64,000 bases of DNA from Cherax quadricarinatus (taxonomy: Eukaryota > Arthropoda > Malacostraca > Decapoda > Parastacidae), in contig NC_091301.1 in assembly GCF_038502225.1 (NCBI RefSeq), forward strand, positions 15,725,617 to 15,789,616, read 5' to 3'. Every line of letters starts with the position of its first letter. Position 1 is the first letter of the stretch. Of the stretch, positions 42,995-54,262 are shown one piece after another. Both the position numbers and the translations under genes were made by a program. The notes below the pieces were generated by a model. That model worked only from the letters and a program-made list of their open reading frames with translations, was not told where the DNA came from and ran no database searches.

Positions 42995-43254
42995 ACAGAG
43001 AAAACTAAGAAAACACACATATATATAGTGGTGGGAGTCAGGTGAGGTGAAGCGTGGGTAGAGGTGGTAATAGTAGTAGTAGTAGTAATTGAACTAAGGA
43101 GGTGAGGTTAGAGAGGGACCTGCCAGCAGGTCCCTCTCTAACCTCACCTCCTTAGTTCAACTACTACTACTTCTACTACTACCACCTCTACCCACGCTTC
43201 ACCTCACCTGACTCCCACCACTATATATATGTGTGTTTTCTTAGTTTTCTCTGT

Positions 43255-43298
43255 ATTAGGACTGAAGAAGCCACTCGTGGCGAAACGTTTCCTTTAAT
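43255..43298 (+). ncRNA. Hammerhead ribozyme-like motif, right arm
   Basis: The box CTGAAGA (43262-43268), one extra A, stem II GCCAC-TC-GTGGC (43270-43281) and GAAAC (43282-43286) come in order. A very short stem III follows (AC/GT with predicted cleavage after GTT at 43289), then stem I AGGA/TCCT plus ATT/AAT with a TT bulge (43255-43261 with 43290-43298). A two-base-pair stem III is characteristic of the dimeric hammerheads described in Penelope-like elements and retrozymes. The extra A before stem II departs from the textbook core. Confidence 0.65.
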
Positions 43299-43589
43299 AA
43301 ATGTCCTGAACTGTACATAAGTGTCTTTTTCCACAATAATGTTAAGTTGGCCCATAATGTCTAGGCATAATAGAGGCTCTCTGCATTGCAACCCACTATT
43401 GTAAATACAAAATCTCAATGTAGTTTGCAAAGACATAAAATAAATAAATAAATAAATAAATAAACCTTCCTCTCACCAACCAACTCTTCCACTATCCTCA
43501 CTTTCCCTCCGACCCCACAAGGGTTTTAACCAATACTCTCGTCTTGAGAACATGGCTGTCACTTGAGCAGCAGAACGTGACTGTGACTT

Positions 43590-45560
43590 GAGCAAGTCCC
43601 AATATGACTCAGTTTTTAGCAAGCCGCTAACCACACTGAGAGTCGAAGATCTAAATGAATTTTTTATGAGAGCCACAGAATTTGGTAAACACAAGCCTAT
43701 CTGACATTATCCTGACGCCAAATGACTTCGAACAGGTGATAAATGACATGCCCATGCACTCTGCCACAGGGCCAGACTCATGGAACTCCGTGTTCATCAA
43801 GAACTGCAAGAAGCCCCTATCGCGTGCTTTTAACATCCTATGGAGAGGGAGCATGGACACTGGGGTAGTCCCTCCCACAGTTACTAAAAACAACAGACAT
43901 AGCCCCACTCCACAAAGGGGGTAGTAAAGTAATAGCAAAGAACTACAGACCGATAGTGCTAACATCCCATATCATATTATTATTATTATAATCAAGGGGG
44001 AAGCGCTAAACCCGTATGATTATACAGTGCGTGGGGGGGATGGAAGGTATTCAGGGTTAATTCAGGGAACTGGAGCACAAATCCAGTTCCCTAGATCAAG
44101 AGCCCCTCACCAGCATCAAGGAACCTTCCTTGAGGGGATCCCATATCATAAAAATCTTTGAAAGGGTCCTAAGAAGCAAGATCGCCACCCATCTAGATAC
44201 CCATCAGTTACACAACCCAGGGCAGCATGGGTTTAGAGTAGGTCGCTCGTGTCTGTTCCAACTACTGGATCACTATGATAAGGTCCTAGATGCACTAGCA
44301 GACAAAAAGAATGCAGATGTAATATACACAGACTTTGCAAAAGCCTTCGACAAGTGTGACCAAGGCGTAATAGCGCACAAAATGCATGCTAAAAGAATAA
44401 CAGGAAAAGTTGGTAGATGGATCTATAATTTCCTGACAAACAGAAGACAAAGAGTAGTAGTCAACAGAGTAAAGTCTGAGGCGACTATGGTGAAAATCTC
44501 TGTTCCGCAACGCACAGTACTCACTCCCATCTTGTTCCTTATCCTCATACCTGACATAGACAGGGATGTAAGCCACGGCATCATGTCTTCCTTTGCAGAT
44601 GACACCCAAATCTGCATGACAGTGTCTTCCATTGCAGATACTACAAGGCTCCAGGTGGACATCAACCAAATCTTTCGATGGGCTGCAGAAAACAACATGA
44701 AGTTCAACGATGAGAAATTTCAATTACTCCAATATGGTAAACGTGAGGAAATTAAAACTTCATCAGAGTATAAAAAAAATTCCAACCACACAATAGAGCA
44801 AAAAACTAATGTCAAAGACCTGGGAATGATCATGTCAGAGGATCTCACTTTCAAGGACCATAACATTGTATCAATTGCATCTGCTAGAAAAATGACAGGA
44901 TGAATAAGGAGAACCTTCAAAACTATGGATGCCAAGCCCATAATGACACTCTTCAGGTCGCTTGTTCTATCTAGGCTGGAATATTGCTGCACACTAATAG
45001 CACCTTTCAGGGCAGGTGAAATTGCTGACCTAGAAAATGTAGAAAACCTTCACGGCACACATAACTGAGATAAAACACCTCAATTACTGCGAGTGCTTGA
45101 AGTTCCTGAACCTGTACTCCCTGGAATGCAGGCAGGAGATACATGATTATATACACCTGGAAAATCCTAGAGGGACTAGTAGCACACTTGCACACAAAAA
45201 TCACTCCCTACAAAAGCAAAAGACTTGGCAGACGATGCCACATCCCCCCAATGAAAAGCAGGGGTGTCACTAGCATGTTAAGAGATAACACAATAAGTGT
45301 CAGGGGCTCAAGACTGTTCAACTGCCTCCCAGCATACATAAGGGGGATTACCAATAGACCCCTGACTGTCTTCAAACAGGCACTGGACAAGCACCTAAAG
45401 TTGGTACCTGACCAGCCGGGCTGTAGTTTGTATGTTGGACTGCGAGCAGCCAGCAGTAACAGCCTGGTTGATCAGGCCCTGATCCACCATGAGGCCTGGT
45501 CACAGACCAGGCCGTGGGGGCATTGACCCCCAGAACTCTCTCCAGGTAAACTCCAGGTGA
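43590..45560 (+). pseudogene. Jockey/CR1-like non-LTR reverse transcriptase, disrupted by a SINE
   Basis: It begins SQYDSVFSKPLTTLRVEDLN and continues GPDSWNSVFIKNCKK, SHIIKIFERVLRSKIATHL, NPGQHGFRVGRSCLFQLLD, VIYTDFAKAFDKCDQGVI, catalytic SSFADDTQICM and AAENNMKFNDEKFQLLQYG. It ends near FNCLPAYIRGITNRPLTVF, FKQALDKHLKLVPDQPG. The 3' end has the CTGGGGGTCAATG hairpin. A SINE (43977-44137) with a 13-bp duplication breaks it between PIVLTSHI and KIFER. Frameshifts occur near 43705 and 43885, a TGA at 44901-44903 and another break near 45060. 5'-truncated. Confidence 0.85.
43964..44150 (-). mobile_element. SINE-like insertion with target duplication ATCCCATATCATA
   Basis: The insert 43977-44137 (161 bp) starts in TTATTATTATTATAATC and carries AAGCGCTAAACCCG..GGATTATACAG and CAAGGAACCTTCCTTGAGG. 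ATCCCATATCATA occurs at 43964-43976 and 44138-44150. Removing one copy restores the RT sequence across the site, which defines both ends of this repeat family to the base. The A/T trinucleotide is its tail, so it lies on the minus strand. Confidence 0.9.
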
Positions 45561-45607
45561 GCAGCAGAACATGACTCACCTGAGCAGAACATGACTGTCA
45601 CCTGAGC

Positions 45608-45776
45608 AGCAGAACATGATTATAATGGGGGAGCGCTAAACCCATAGGATTATACAGTGCATGTGGGGCGGGGTTGATGGAAGGTATTCAGGGTCAATTT
45701 AGGGAGCCAGAGCACAGATCCAGTTCCCTAAATCACGAGCCCCTCACCAGCATCAAGGAACCTTCCTTGAGGGGAG
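45608..45776. repeat. SINE-like repeat (GCGCTAAACCC family)
   Basis: GATTATAATGGGGGAGCGCT, AAACCCATAGGATTATACAG and CAAGGAACCTTCCTTGAGG match the insertion at 43977-44137. It sits downstream of the Jockey-like 3' end. Confidence 0.75.
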
Positions 45777-45871
45777 CAGAACGTGAATGTCACCTTAAAC
45801 ATCGTCATCCATAACTGTCATTGTCAGCCACAATTAGAATTCATTTTATATACTGATGATTTCTTTACTAG

Positions 45872-46452
45872 TTTTTTTTTTTCAACAAGTCGGCCGTCTC
45901 CCACCGAGGCAGGGTGACCCAAAAAAGAAAGAAAATCCCCAAAAAAGAAAATACTTTCATCATCATTCAACATTTTCACCACACTCGCACATTATCACTG
46001 TTTTAGCAGAGGTGCTCAGAATACAACAGTTTAGAAGCATACACATATAAAGATACACAACATATCCCTCCAAACTGCCAATATCCCAAACCCCTCCTTT
46101 AAAGTGCAGGCATTGTACTTCCCATTTCCAGGACTCAAGTCCGACTATATGAAAATAACCGGTTTCCCTGAATCCCTTCACTAAATATTACCCTGCTCAC
46201 ACTCCAACAGATCGTCAGGTCCCAAGTACCATTCGTCTCCATTCACTCCTATCTAACACGCTCACGCACACTTGCTGGAAGTCCAAGCCCCTTACCCACA
46301 AAACCTCCTTTACCCCCTCTTTCCAACCCTTTCAAGGACGACTCCTACCCCGCCTTCCTTCCCCTATAGATTTATATGCTTTCCATGTCATTCTACTTTG
46401 ATACATTCTCTCTAAATGACCAAACCACCTCATCAACCCCTCTTCTGCCCTA
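45872..46452 (-). mobile_element. 5'-truncated LINE, subfamily A
   Basis: Minus strand: AEEGLMRWFGHLERM, SRMTWKAYKSIGEGRRG, the end of the coding region with breaks, and the complete subfamily A 3' UTR finishing GGCCGACTTGTTGAAAAAAA. It stops in RAEEG at about 46452. Confidence 0.85.
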
Positions 46453-46627
46453 GTATCACTAGTTATATGCTGCTGAAGAAGTGCAGATACAGAAAGGAAC
46501 ACTGGCACAGCCATGGATTGGGGGCTCCTGGATGCAAATACCTTTCGTTTCTCCAATTAATAGCTAATTTCCACTGTATTATATTGACTAGTGCACACTG
46601 TAAGCATGACTAAGATATTTCATATAC

Positions 46628-46772
46628 AGTGGTACCTTGACTTACGAGCGCTCCAATTTATGAGTTTTCCAAGTTACGAGCTGTTGCTTGGTTCATTTTT
46701 TGCTTTGAGTTGCAAGCCACAATCAGAGTTACGTGCGAGCTTCAGATACGCTGCCAATTAGTGGCGGCGTAT
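46628..46772. mobile_element. pogo-like element, left-end fragment
   Basis: CAGTGGTACCTTGACTTACG, CGAGCTGTTGCTTGGTTCA and GAGCTTCAGATACGCTGCC match the first 150 bp of the element at 52402-54145. The right part is missing. Confidence 0.7.
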
Positions 46773-46989
46773 CTGGCATCAAATCCAACTCTGTACCCAG
46801 AGGAATGTCAAGTACTTTGTCCCATCCCACATGCTCTTCCAAGACATAACTGGAAGGATAATACTCCCACACTAATCCTAGACTGTAGTGAGGCACCTCA
46901 TCTTTTGTTTGATTCTTGTATAAATCCGGGGAAGAGGTAACCTCCATTTCAACACTCAGAGTTTTTCCAGAAACATTAAGGTAGGTGGA

Positions 46990-49900
46990 GCACTGATAAG
47001 TGGTGGGTGGAGTAGTGATGGTGGTGGGTGGAGTACTGATGGTGGTGGGTGGAGTAGTGATGCTGGTGGGGGAAGTAGTGATGGTGGTGGGTGAAGTAAG
47101 ATAAGATAAGATAAGATTTCATTCGGATTTTTAACCCCGGAGGGTTAGCCACCCAGGATAACCCAAGAAAGTCAGTGCGTCATCGAGGACTGTCTAACTT
47201 ATTTCCATTGGGGTCCTTAATCTTGTCCCCCAGGATGCGACCCACACCAGTCGACTAACACCCAGGTACCTATTTGCTGCTAGGTGAACAGGACAACAGG
47301 TGTAAGGAAACGTGTCGAAATGTTTCCACCCGCCGGGAATCGAACCCGGGCCCTCCGTGTGTGAAGCGGGAGCTTTAGCCACCAGGCCACCGGTGGTTGG
47401 TGGAGTGGTGGTGGTTGGTGGAGTGGTGGTAGTGGGTGTAGTACTGATAGTGGTGGGTGGAGTACTGATAGTGGTGGGAGGAGTAGTGATGGTGGTCAGT
47501 GGAGTGGTGGTGGTGGGTGTAGTACTGATAGTGGTGGGCGGAGTACTGATAGCAATGGGCAGAGTACTGATAGTGGTGGGCAGAGTACTGATAGTGGTGG
47601 GTGGAGTAGTGATGGTGATGGGTGGAGTACTGATGGTGGTGGGTGGAGTAGTGATGCTGGTGGGGGAAGTAGTAATGGTGGTGGGTGGAGTAGTGATGGT
47701 GGGTGGAGTACTGATGGTGGTGGGTGGAGTAGTCATGGTGGTCAGTGGAGTGGTGGTGGTGGGTGTAGTACTGATAGTTGTGGGTGGAGTACTGATAGTG
47801 GTGGGCAGAGTACTGATAGTGGTGGGCAGAGTACTGATAGTGGTGGGTGGAGTAGTGATGGTGGTGGGTGGAGTACTGATGGTGGTGGGTGGAGTAGTGA
47901 TGGTGGTGGGTGGAGTAGTGATGGTGGTGGGTGGAGTAGTGATGGTGGTCGGTGGAGTGGTGGTGGTGGGTGGAGTACTGATAGTTGTGGGTGGAGTACT
48001 GATAATGGTGGGTGGAGTACTGATAGTGGTGGGTGGAGTACTGATGGTGGTGGGTGGAGTAGTGATGGTGGTTGGTGGAGTGGTGGGTGGAGTACTGATA
48101 GTGGTGGGTGGAGTACTGATAGTGGTGGGTGGAGTAGTGATGGTGGTGGGTGGAGTACTGATAGTGGTGGGTGTAGTAGTGATGGTGGTGGGTGCAGTAG
48201 TGATGGTGGTGGGTGCAGTAGTGATGGTGGTGGGTGCAGTAGTGATGGTGGTGGGTAGAGTAATGATGGTGGTGGGTGGAGTAGTGATGGTGGTGGGTGG
48301 AATAGTGATAGTGGTCGGTGGAGTACTGATAGTGGTAGGTGGAGTAGTGATGGTGGTTGGAGTGGTGGTGGTGGTGGGTGGAGTAGTGATGGTGGTTGGA
48401 GTGGTGGTGGTGGTGGTGGGTGGAGTAGTGATGGTGGTGGGCAGAGTACTGATAGTGGTGGGTGGAGTAGTGATGGTGGTTGATGGAGTAGTGATGGTGG
48501 TGGATGGAGTAGTGATGGTGGTTGGTGGAGTGGTAGTGATGGTGGGTGGAGTACTGATAGTGGTAGGTGGAGTAGTGATGGTGGTGGGTGGAGTACTGAT
48601 AGTGGTGGGTGTAGTAGTGATGGTGGTGGGTGCAGTAGTGATGGTGGTGGGTGCAGTAGTGATGGTGGTGGGTAGAGTAATGATGGTGGTGGGTGAAGTA
48701 GTGATGGTGGTGGGTGGAATAGTGATAGTGGTCGGTGGAGTACTGATAGTGGTAGGTGGAGTAGTGATGGTGGTGGGCAGAGTACTGATAGTGGTGGGTG
48801 GAGTAGTGATGGTGGTTGATGGAGTAGTGATGGTGGTGGGTGGAGTAGTGATGGTGGTGGGTGGAGTTCTGATGGTGGTGGGTGCAGTACTGATAGTGGT
48901 GGGTGGAGTACTGATAGTGGTGGGTGGAGTAGTGGTGGGTGTAGTAGTGATGGTGGGTGTAGTGATGGTGGTCGTTGGAGTGGTGGTGGTGGTGGGTGGA
49001 GTACTGATAGTGGTAGGTTGGTAGTGATGGTGGTGGATGGAGTACTAATAGTGGTGGGTGGAGAAGTGATGGTGGTGGGTGGAGTAGTGATGGTGGTGGG
49101 TGGAGTAGTGATGTGGTCGGTGTAGCGATGGTGGTGGGTGAAGTAGTGATGGTGGTGGGTGGAGTAGTGATGGTGGTGGGTGGAGTACTGATAGTGGTGG
49201 GTGGAGTAGTGATGTTGGTCAATGGAGTAGTGATGGTGGTGGGTGGAGTAGTGATGGTGGTGGATTGAGTTATGATGGTGGTGGGTGGAGTAATGATGGT
49301 GGTGGGTGGAGTAGTGATGGTGGTGGGAGTAGTGATAGTGGTGGGTGGAGTACTGATAGTGGTGGGTGGAGTAGTGATGGTGGTGGGTGGAGTAGTGATG
49401 GTGGTGGGTGGAGGAGTGATGGTGGTCGATGGAGTAGTGATGGTGGTGGGTGGAGTAGTGATGGTAGTGGGTGGAGTACTGATAGTGGTGGGTGGAGTAG
49501 TGATGGTGGTGGGTGGAGGAGTGATGGTGGTCGATGGAGTAGTGATGGTGGTGGGTGGAGTAGTGATGGTAGTGGGTGGAGTAGTGATGGTGGTGGGAGT
49601 AGTGATGGTGGTGGGTGGAGTACTGATAGTGGTGGGTGGAGTAGTGATGGTGGTGGGTGAACCAGTGATGGTGGTGGGTGAAGTAGTGATGGTGGTCAGT
49701 GGAGTAATGGTGGTGGGTTGAGTAGTGATGGTGGTGGGTGAAGTAGTGGTGGTGGTCAGTGGAGTAGTGATGGTGGTGGGTGAAGTAGTGATGGTGGTGG
49801 GTGGGGTAGTGATGGTGGTGGGTGGGGTAGTGATGGTGGTGGGTGGGGTAGTGATGGTTGCCGGAGTAGTAATGGTGGTGGGTGGAGTACTGATAGTGGT

Positions 49901-50074
49901 GGGTGGAGCAGTGATGGTGGTGGGTGGAGTAGTGATGGTGGTGGGTGAAGTAGTGATAGTGGTGGGTGAAGTAGTGATGGTGGTGGGTGAAGTAGTGATA
50001 GTGGTGGGTGAAGTAGTGATATTGGTGGGTGGAGTAGTGATGGTGGTCGGTGGAGTAGTGATAGTGGTGGGTTC
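46990..50074. repeat. 21-bp G-rich minisatellite, about 3 kb
   Basis: Units such as GTAGTGATGGTGGTGGGTGGA alternate with GTACTGATAGTGGTGGGTGGA and shorter 15-18 bp variants. One SINE (47097-47393) interrupts it. Higher-order structure is visible: 438-bp spacing between 48171 and 48609 blocks, 246-bp between 47491 and 47737, 105-bp (5 x 21) between 49411 and 49516. The strand asymmetry is strong (plus strand G/T/A, almost no C). Long frames on both strands result from unit length divisible by three and are not genes. Confidence 0.95.
47097..47393 (-). mobile_element. tRNA-Val-derived SINE, copy 2, inside the minisatellite
   Basis: Nearly identical to 41600-41905: an (AAGAT)n tail on the left, CCCCGGAGGGTTAGCC, GCGACCCACACCAGTCGACT and tRNA-like head GGGAATCGAACCCGGG (B box on minus) ending CCACCAGGCCACCGG. 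A target duplication cannot be resolved because the flanks are themselves repeats. Confidence 0.88.
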
Positions 50075-50539
50075 AAACACAACCCATTATTTATTTTTCT
50101 GTCATTGATAGCAAAATTTTATGCATTAAATTGCAATCTCTCTTGCTTTTTTCTAAATGTTTTGACTAATTAAACATATGTTGTTTTAATAAATACTTGG
50201 TATATTTTAAGTTTTAATATCTTGTTTTTTCATGATTTACTCCAATTTTGCTGCATTAAATCTGATTTATTACCCATAGCATTTTGAATAGCCCAGACAG
50301 GCTAAGTGTAGTTTCTCTATTACAGGCTTCTAGCTCATATGGACTACATATAAAAATCTAGTATAGTTCCAAAACTAATACTAAAATAAAGTCTTAGAAA
50401 AGTTTTAAAGATTTAATTGAAAATGATTTAAAAAATGACTCCATAAATTATAATATAGAAGGGTAAAGATTTAATACTGAAAGAACTTGCAATGAACATT
50501 ATACCCACAAATAATTTCCCTCAAAGGAAGTGAGGAAAG

Positions 50540-50795
50540 CAGCATTTATGAAGGGGTTCGGGAAAACAAGTTAATGGGGCTTGAGCCCTGGAGGTCAGAA
50601 GTAGAGGGCCTGCACTCTGGAGGAGGAGGAGGAGGAGGAGGAGTAGGAATATTGCAGTTTGGAGGGGCATCTGAGCTGTAGTGTGGTACACCTCTAACAA
50701 GATGGTGATAGTGTGAGTGACAGTCAAAGTGTTTCTGCTTCTATTCTGGGTCACCTTACCTCAGCAGGAAATGGCTGGTGTGTTAAAATATAACA
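50540..50795 (+). mobile_element. Old LINE 3' UTR, subfamily B-like
   Basis: ATTTATGAAGGGGTTCGGG, CCTGCACTCTGGAGGAGG and GGGTCACCTTACCTCAGCAGG match the 3' UTR with about one difference in six to eight bases. A GGA-repeat expansion sits at 50617-50642. Confidence 0.7.
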
Positions 50796-51960
50796 GAAAA
50801 TCACAACCACTGATATAGTATCTTCAGCATTCTTTGGTAATACCATACAACAAAATAAAAGATGTTTTGTACAAGAAAAATTGTTAGTAAAAGTACAACA
50901 GACTAACATGTCATGTTTGTAGATAAACAAGTTACAGGAAGTCAAGCCTTCACGATGTTTGTCGAGGTAAGGCTGTGCCTCTTGAGTTCGCTCAATTTTT
51001 CCTATAAAATAGGTTCACATTTCAGCAATTTGCATTTCACTGCCTTGTGGCAGAACATTATGTAAATTATGAGGGAAGACCATACTGCAAGACTAACAGT
51101 TTAAACATGAAAGGCATTCTCTGTTGAAGGATAACACAAACTCTCTATCAGCTACTAGGTAAAGTGATATTTTGGGATTTTTTATATATAACATTACAGT
51201 AGAAATAATGAAAATACGTAGCTTATTAGACACAGAAAAACATAAAACTATTCATTCTTTGGTTTAGAAAGCATTGACAATAATGATTAATAGAGCACCT
51301 TAGCACTGTTATACCTAAATAATATAATTCCATGTTGCATATGTAGTACAGTATATTATTCATGATACAAATACATACAAGTCTTTATCTCCAAAAAGCT
51401 TGCAATGGATAAAATTGCTACAAAAAAAAAAAAAAAAGGGGCATGGATTTCAAGCTTAATTGAAAGTCACTGATTATGCAAAGCATTTTAGGAATACAAT
51501 GGTTATACCTTAAACCTAAGACTAGAAACTACAATGAATAGAATAAGTTTGTTTGCTTGAATAATACTAGTAAGTTTAACAGTTAATACTAAGCAACAAC
51601 AACCTAAACTGAATTGACAATGTTAATTCCATTAATAATTGTATGGCAACAATATCACATTTGATATGAACAAGTCATTAACAATCAAAGCAGTAATCAC
51701 ATAAGGGTAATAAGGCATCTTTTAACAAGAGTTTTGAAGCATATGGCAGACTGAGAACTTTTCTTTTGCATCTTTAGGTAGTGAGTACCATTTTTCAGTG
51801 CTTTTTACCTGCATGGAGTTCCTAAACACATTAAGTGTTGTATATTTTGTTTTACCTTTGTCTTGGACTTAGAAAATGACAATGTAAAACTCTTCACAAA
51901 ACACTTAAGTCTAACAGTGCTTACTATAAAATTAAGAAGCCATAAAATAATTAATTTTTT
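50796..51960. other. Intergenic A/T-rich sequence
   Basis: It lies between the two host genes. I see no coding region, RNA gene or bounded element. A 17-bp A run is at 51421-51437. Confidence 0.5.
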
Positions 51961-51964
51961 TATA

Positions 51965-52206
51965 TTTTTTATTAACACACTGGCCGATTCCCATCAAGGC
52001 AGGGTGGCCCGAAAAAGAAAAACTTTCACCATCATTTACTCCATCGCTGTCTTGCCAAAAAGGTGCTTTACACTACAGATTTTAAGCTGCAACATTAACA
52101 CCCTTCCTTCAGAGTGCAGGCACTGTGCTTCCCATCTCAAGGACTCAAGTCCGGCCTGCTGGTTTCCCTGAATCCCTTCATAAATGTTACTTTGCTCACA
52201 CTCCAA
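51965..52206 (-). mobile_element. Solo LINE subfamily B 3' end
   Basis: Minus strand: GTGTGAGCAAAGTAACATTTATGAAGG.., CCGGACTTGAGTCC and the GGGCCACCCTGCCTTGATGG end. No coding part. Confidence 0.8.
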
Positions 52207-52926
52207 CAATTTTTTTATATACGCTATTATTATTATAATAAACAGGTATAGTAAAATCTCTTGCTACACAATGACTGAGGTATGGAGTCATATCTACAAT
52301 GGTTTAAAAGCATTTTTATTAAAGGAGCAAATTTTCACATGAATACTTAGCCAAGCAACTAATACAGTATTGAGTGATATTTAACTGTATTATATCAAGT
52401 ACAGTGGAACCTCGACTGACAAGTGCCCCAACATACGAGTTTTTCGAGTTACAAGTCGTCGCTTGGTTGATTTTTTGCTCTGAGTTACAAGCCAATATCC
52501 GAGTTACGAGCGAGCTTCAGATACACCGCCACTAGTTGGTGCAGCGAATGCCACAACATCTGCTCAGCAGTGCACGTGTTTACCTCGCCGTGAATGCATC
52601 TCTCTTGTGTTGTGCTTGCCTTTTGTGCAGTTATTTTGCCAAATTTCTTTTTTATAACTATGGGTCCTAAGAAAGTAAGTGCAAAGGACAGTACTAAGAA
52701 GAATGAGGATGATGTCCATTGAATTAAAGCATGAAATCATAGAAAAAACACGAGTGAGGTGTGCGGGTAGTGGAGTTGGCGAGGCAGTACCAGCAAAGTA
52801 GTATTTCTACAATATGTACCATACTAAAGCAGAACAAACTCGTCCAATGAAGTGAAAAAAATAAAAAACAAATTGTAGCAATTAAGTTCACTGATAAAGT
52901 GTAGCATTAAGAGTGTAGCACGTAAG

Positions 52927-53150
52927 TTAACCCTTAACCGGTCCAAACAGATCGGCGTTCAAATTCGTAGTGCCACAAAAGTAGATCTACTTTTTTTTAC
53001 ATATTTTCAAATATAACAAAAAAAAAATTTAGATAAAAGTTTTTTTTTACACATTTTCAAATGCAAAACAAAAAAGAAGATCTACATTTTTTTACATACT
53101 TTCAGATGTTGAAAAAACGTATATATACGTTTGGACCATTTAAGGGTTAA
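52927..53150. mobile_element. Short TTAA-type MITE, second family
   Basis: TTAACCCTTAACCGGTCCAA at the left and TTGGACCATTTAAGGGTTAA at the right are inverted repeats with TTAA edges. The interior is A/T-rich with three TTTTTTTTACA(T/C)A-like repeats. 224 bp, distinct in sequence from the 1-kb TTAA MITEs. Confidence 0.82.
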
Positions 53151-53395
53151 GCGATTAAGCAATAGAAAAAAAGCACAAAATGAAATGAACTCCTCCAGTC
53201 TCCTCTGCCTATCTTTGTTGTTGTTGTTGGGGTTTATAGGGCCACTGACAGCATACACCGCTCTGCATATCTTTTCCACCCTCCCTTCCGCCAGCATCTG
53301 TTCTCCAAAGTAAATACGTACACTTTATAAAACCAGTTTATTCCTTTACATTCTCTATTGTTTTATGTTTTTATAAAATATTTCTTATTTATAAA

Positions 53396-53710
53396 TACAG
53401 GTACCATCCGACTTACGACTGAGTTCAGTTCCGAGAAACCGGTCGTAAGTCGAAATGGACTTAAGTCGAGCTTTGCTACTGAATATTAACATCACATTTT
53501 TGTAATGACTTTATTGTATCGTTTTATTTTGGTATTTCATGTTTTACTTTACTTTTTATGCTGTTAGTACTGTATTTTATATTGTATGGTTTAGGATAAA
53601 CACTGTACAACACAGACAGTTGTTTATTTCCCAGAAATTTGGCATAAAAAATACGGTCGTAAGTCGAATGGTCGTATGTCGAGCAGGTCGTAAGTCGGAT
53701 GGTAGGTGTA
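53396..53710. mobile_element. Small TA-type MITE, CACCTACCATCCGAC family, copy 3
   Basis: CAGGTACCATCCGACTTACG and CGTAAGTCGGATGGTAGGTG with TA at 53396-53397 and 53709-53710. The related minus-strand pogo copy has the corresponding site empty near 12205 (minus text AGAAATGCATTGTTTCAG), so the insertion is confirmed. Confidence 0.87.
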
Positions 53711-53876
53711 CACTGTTTCAGTGTTTTCCTTATAAAACTAGTAATCTAGTGCAGTTAGCCTCACAAACACTCCATTTCTTCTTATAATAAGACTTCAGAA
53801 GGGGAAGCATGGGAAGATATGGTCAGAGCGATTATTTTTACCTCGGGAGTGGCCGACACCACTCGTCACATGACAT

Positions 53877-53929
53877 TTTATTAATTCTAGAGTGTATATC
53901 ATGTTTCTATGTTAATTTAATTGTTTATT
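53877..53929 (-). terminator. Candidate poly(A) signals for GLT8D1 inside the pogo-like element
   Basis: Minus-strand AATAAA hexamers occur at 53929-53924 and 53882-53877, about 335-385 bp after the GLT8D1 stop codon. None occurs between the stop and the element's edge at 54145. Use as the real cleavage signal is inference. Confidence 0.4.
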
Positions 53930-54262
53930 AGATCAACTGTGATAGATAAATAAGCCATAGAGTTGATATTAGCATTATACTGAAGTATTTTCTTCTGCCT
54001 CCCAAGAGCAGGAATTCCGCTGAAACAGATTAAAGACATTTCAATTAATTTAAACGAGAAACACTGATTTGATTTACTGTATGAGCAAACTGATTTATGA
54101 GCTAGGTCACGGAATGGATTAAACTCATAAGTCAAGGTACCACTGTACAGAATTGTACTGCAAAACTATCTCATATTTCATATACATGCAAAGCACCATT
54201 CTTACATACTAGTAATGCATAACTGTGAAAACTAATTCATAGTCTAATGATTCTTTGGTTCC

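Larger units (their letters stand above)
42873..43346. repeat. 448-bp palindrome with hammerhead-like motifs and 13-bp target duplication
   Basis: The insert 42886-43333 lies between perfect CAATAATGTTAAG copies (42873-42885, 43334-43346). Arms of about 210 bp are near-perfect reverse complements around CCTGC/GCAGG near 43125. Each arm ends with a hammerhead-like motif oriented outward. By analogy with the 13480-13826 palindrome it is probably the terminal repeat dimer of another Penelope-like family, although no coding remnant confirms it. Confidence 0.85.
52402..54145 (+). mobile_element. pogo-like transposon next to GLT8D1, with two nested MITEs
   Basis: The ends are CAGTGGAACCTCGACTGACA and CATAAGTCAAGGTACCACTG. 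TA is duplicated (52400-52401, 54146-54147). A transposase start MGPKKVSAKDSTKKN is visible at 52661 but fails after about 20 codons. Nested inside are a TTAA MITE (52927-53150) and a TA MITE (53398-53708). Its uninterrupted segments supply empty sites for the MITEs at 14423-15454 and 12483-13901. Confidence 0.85.

Noticed and set aside
47375..50080. Long open frames (up to about 900 codons) on both strands, Thr/Pro-, His/Tyr- or Gly/Val-rich
   Set aside because: They are products of a 21-bp minisatellite without stop triplets. The amino-acid pattern changes register within the frame, one frame runs into a SINE, and no splice or start context supports a gene.
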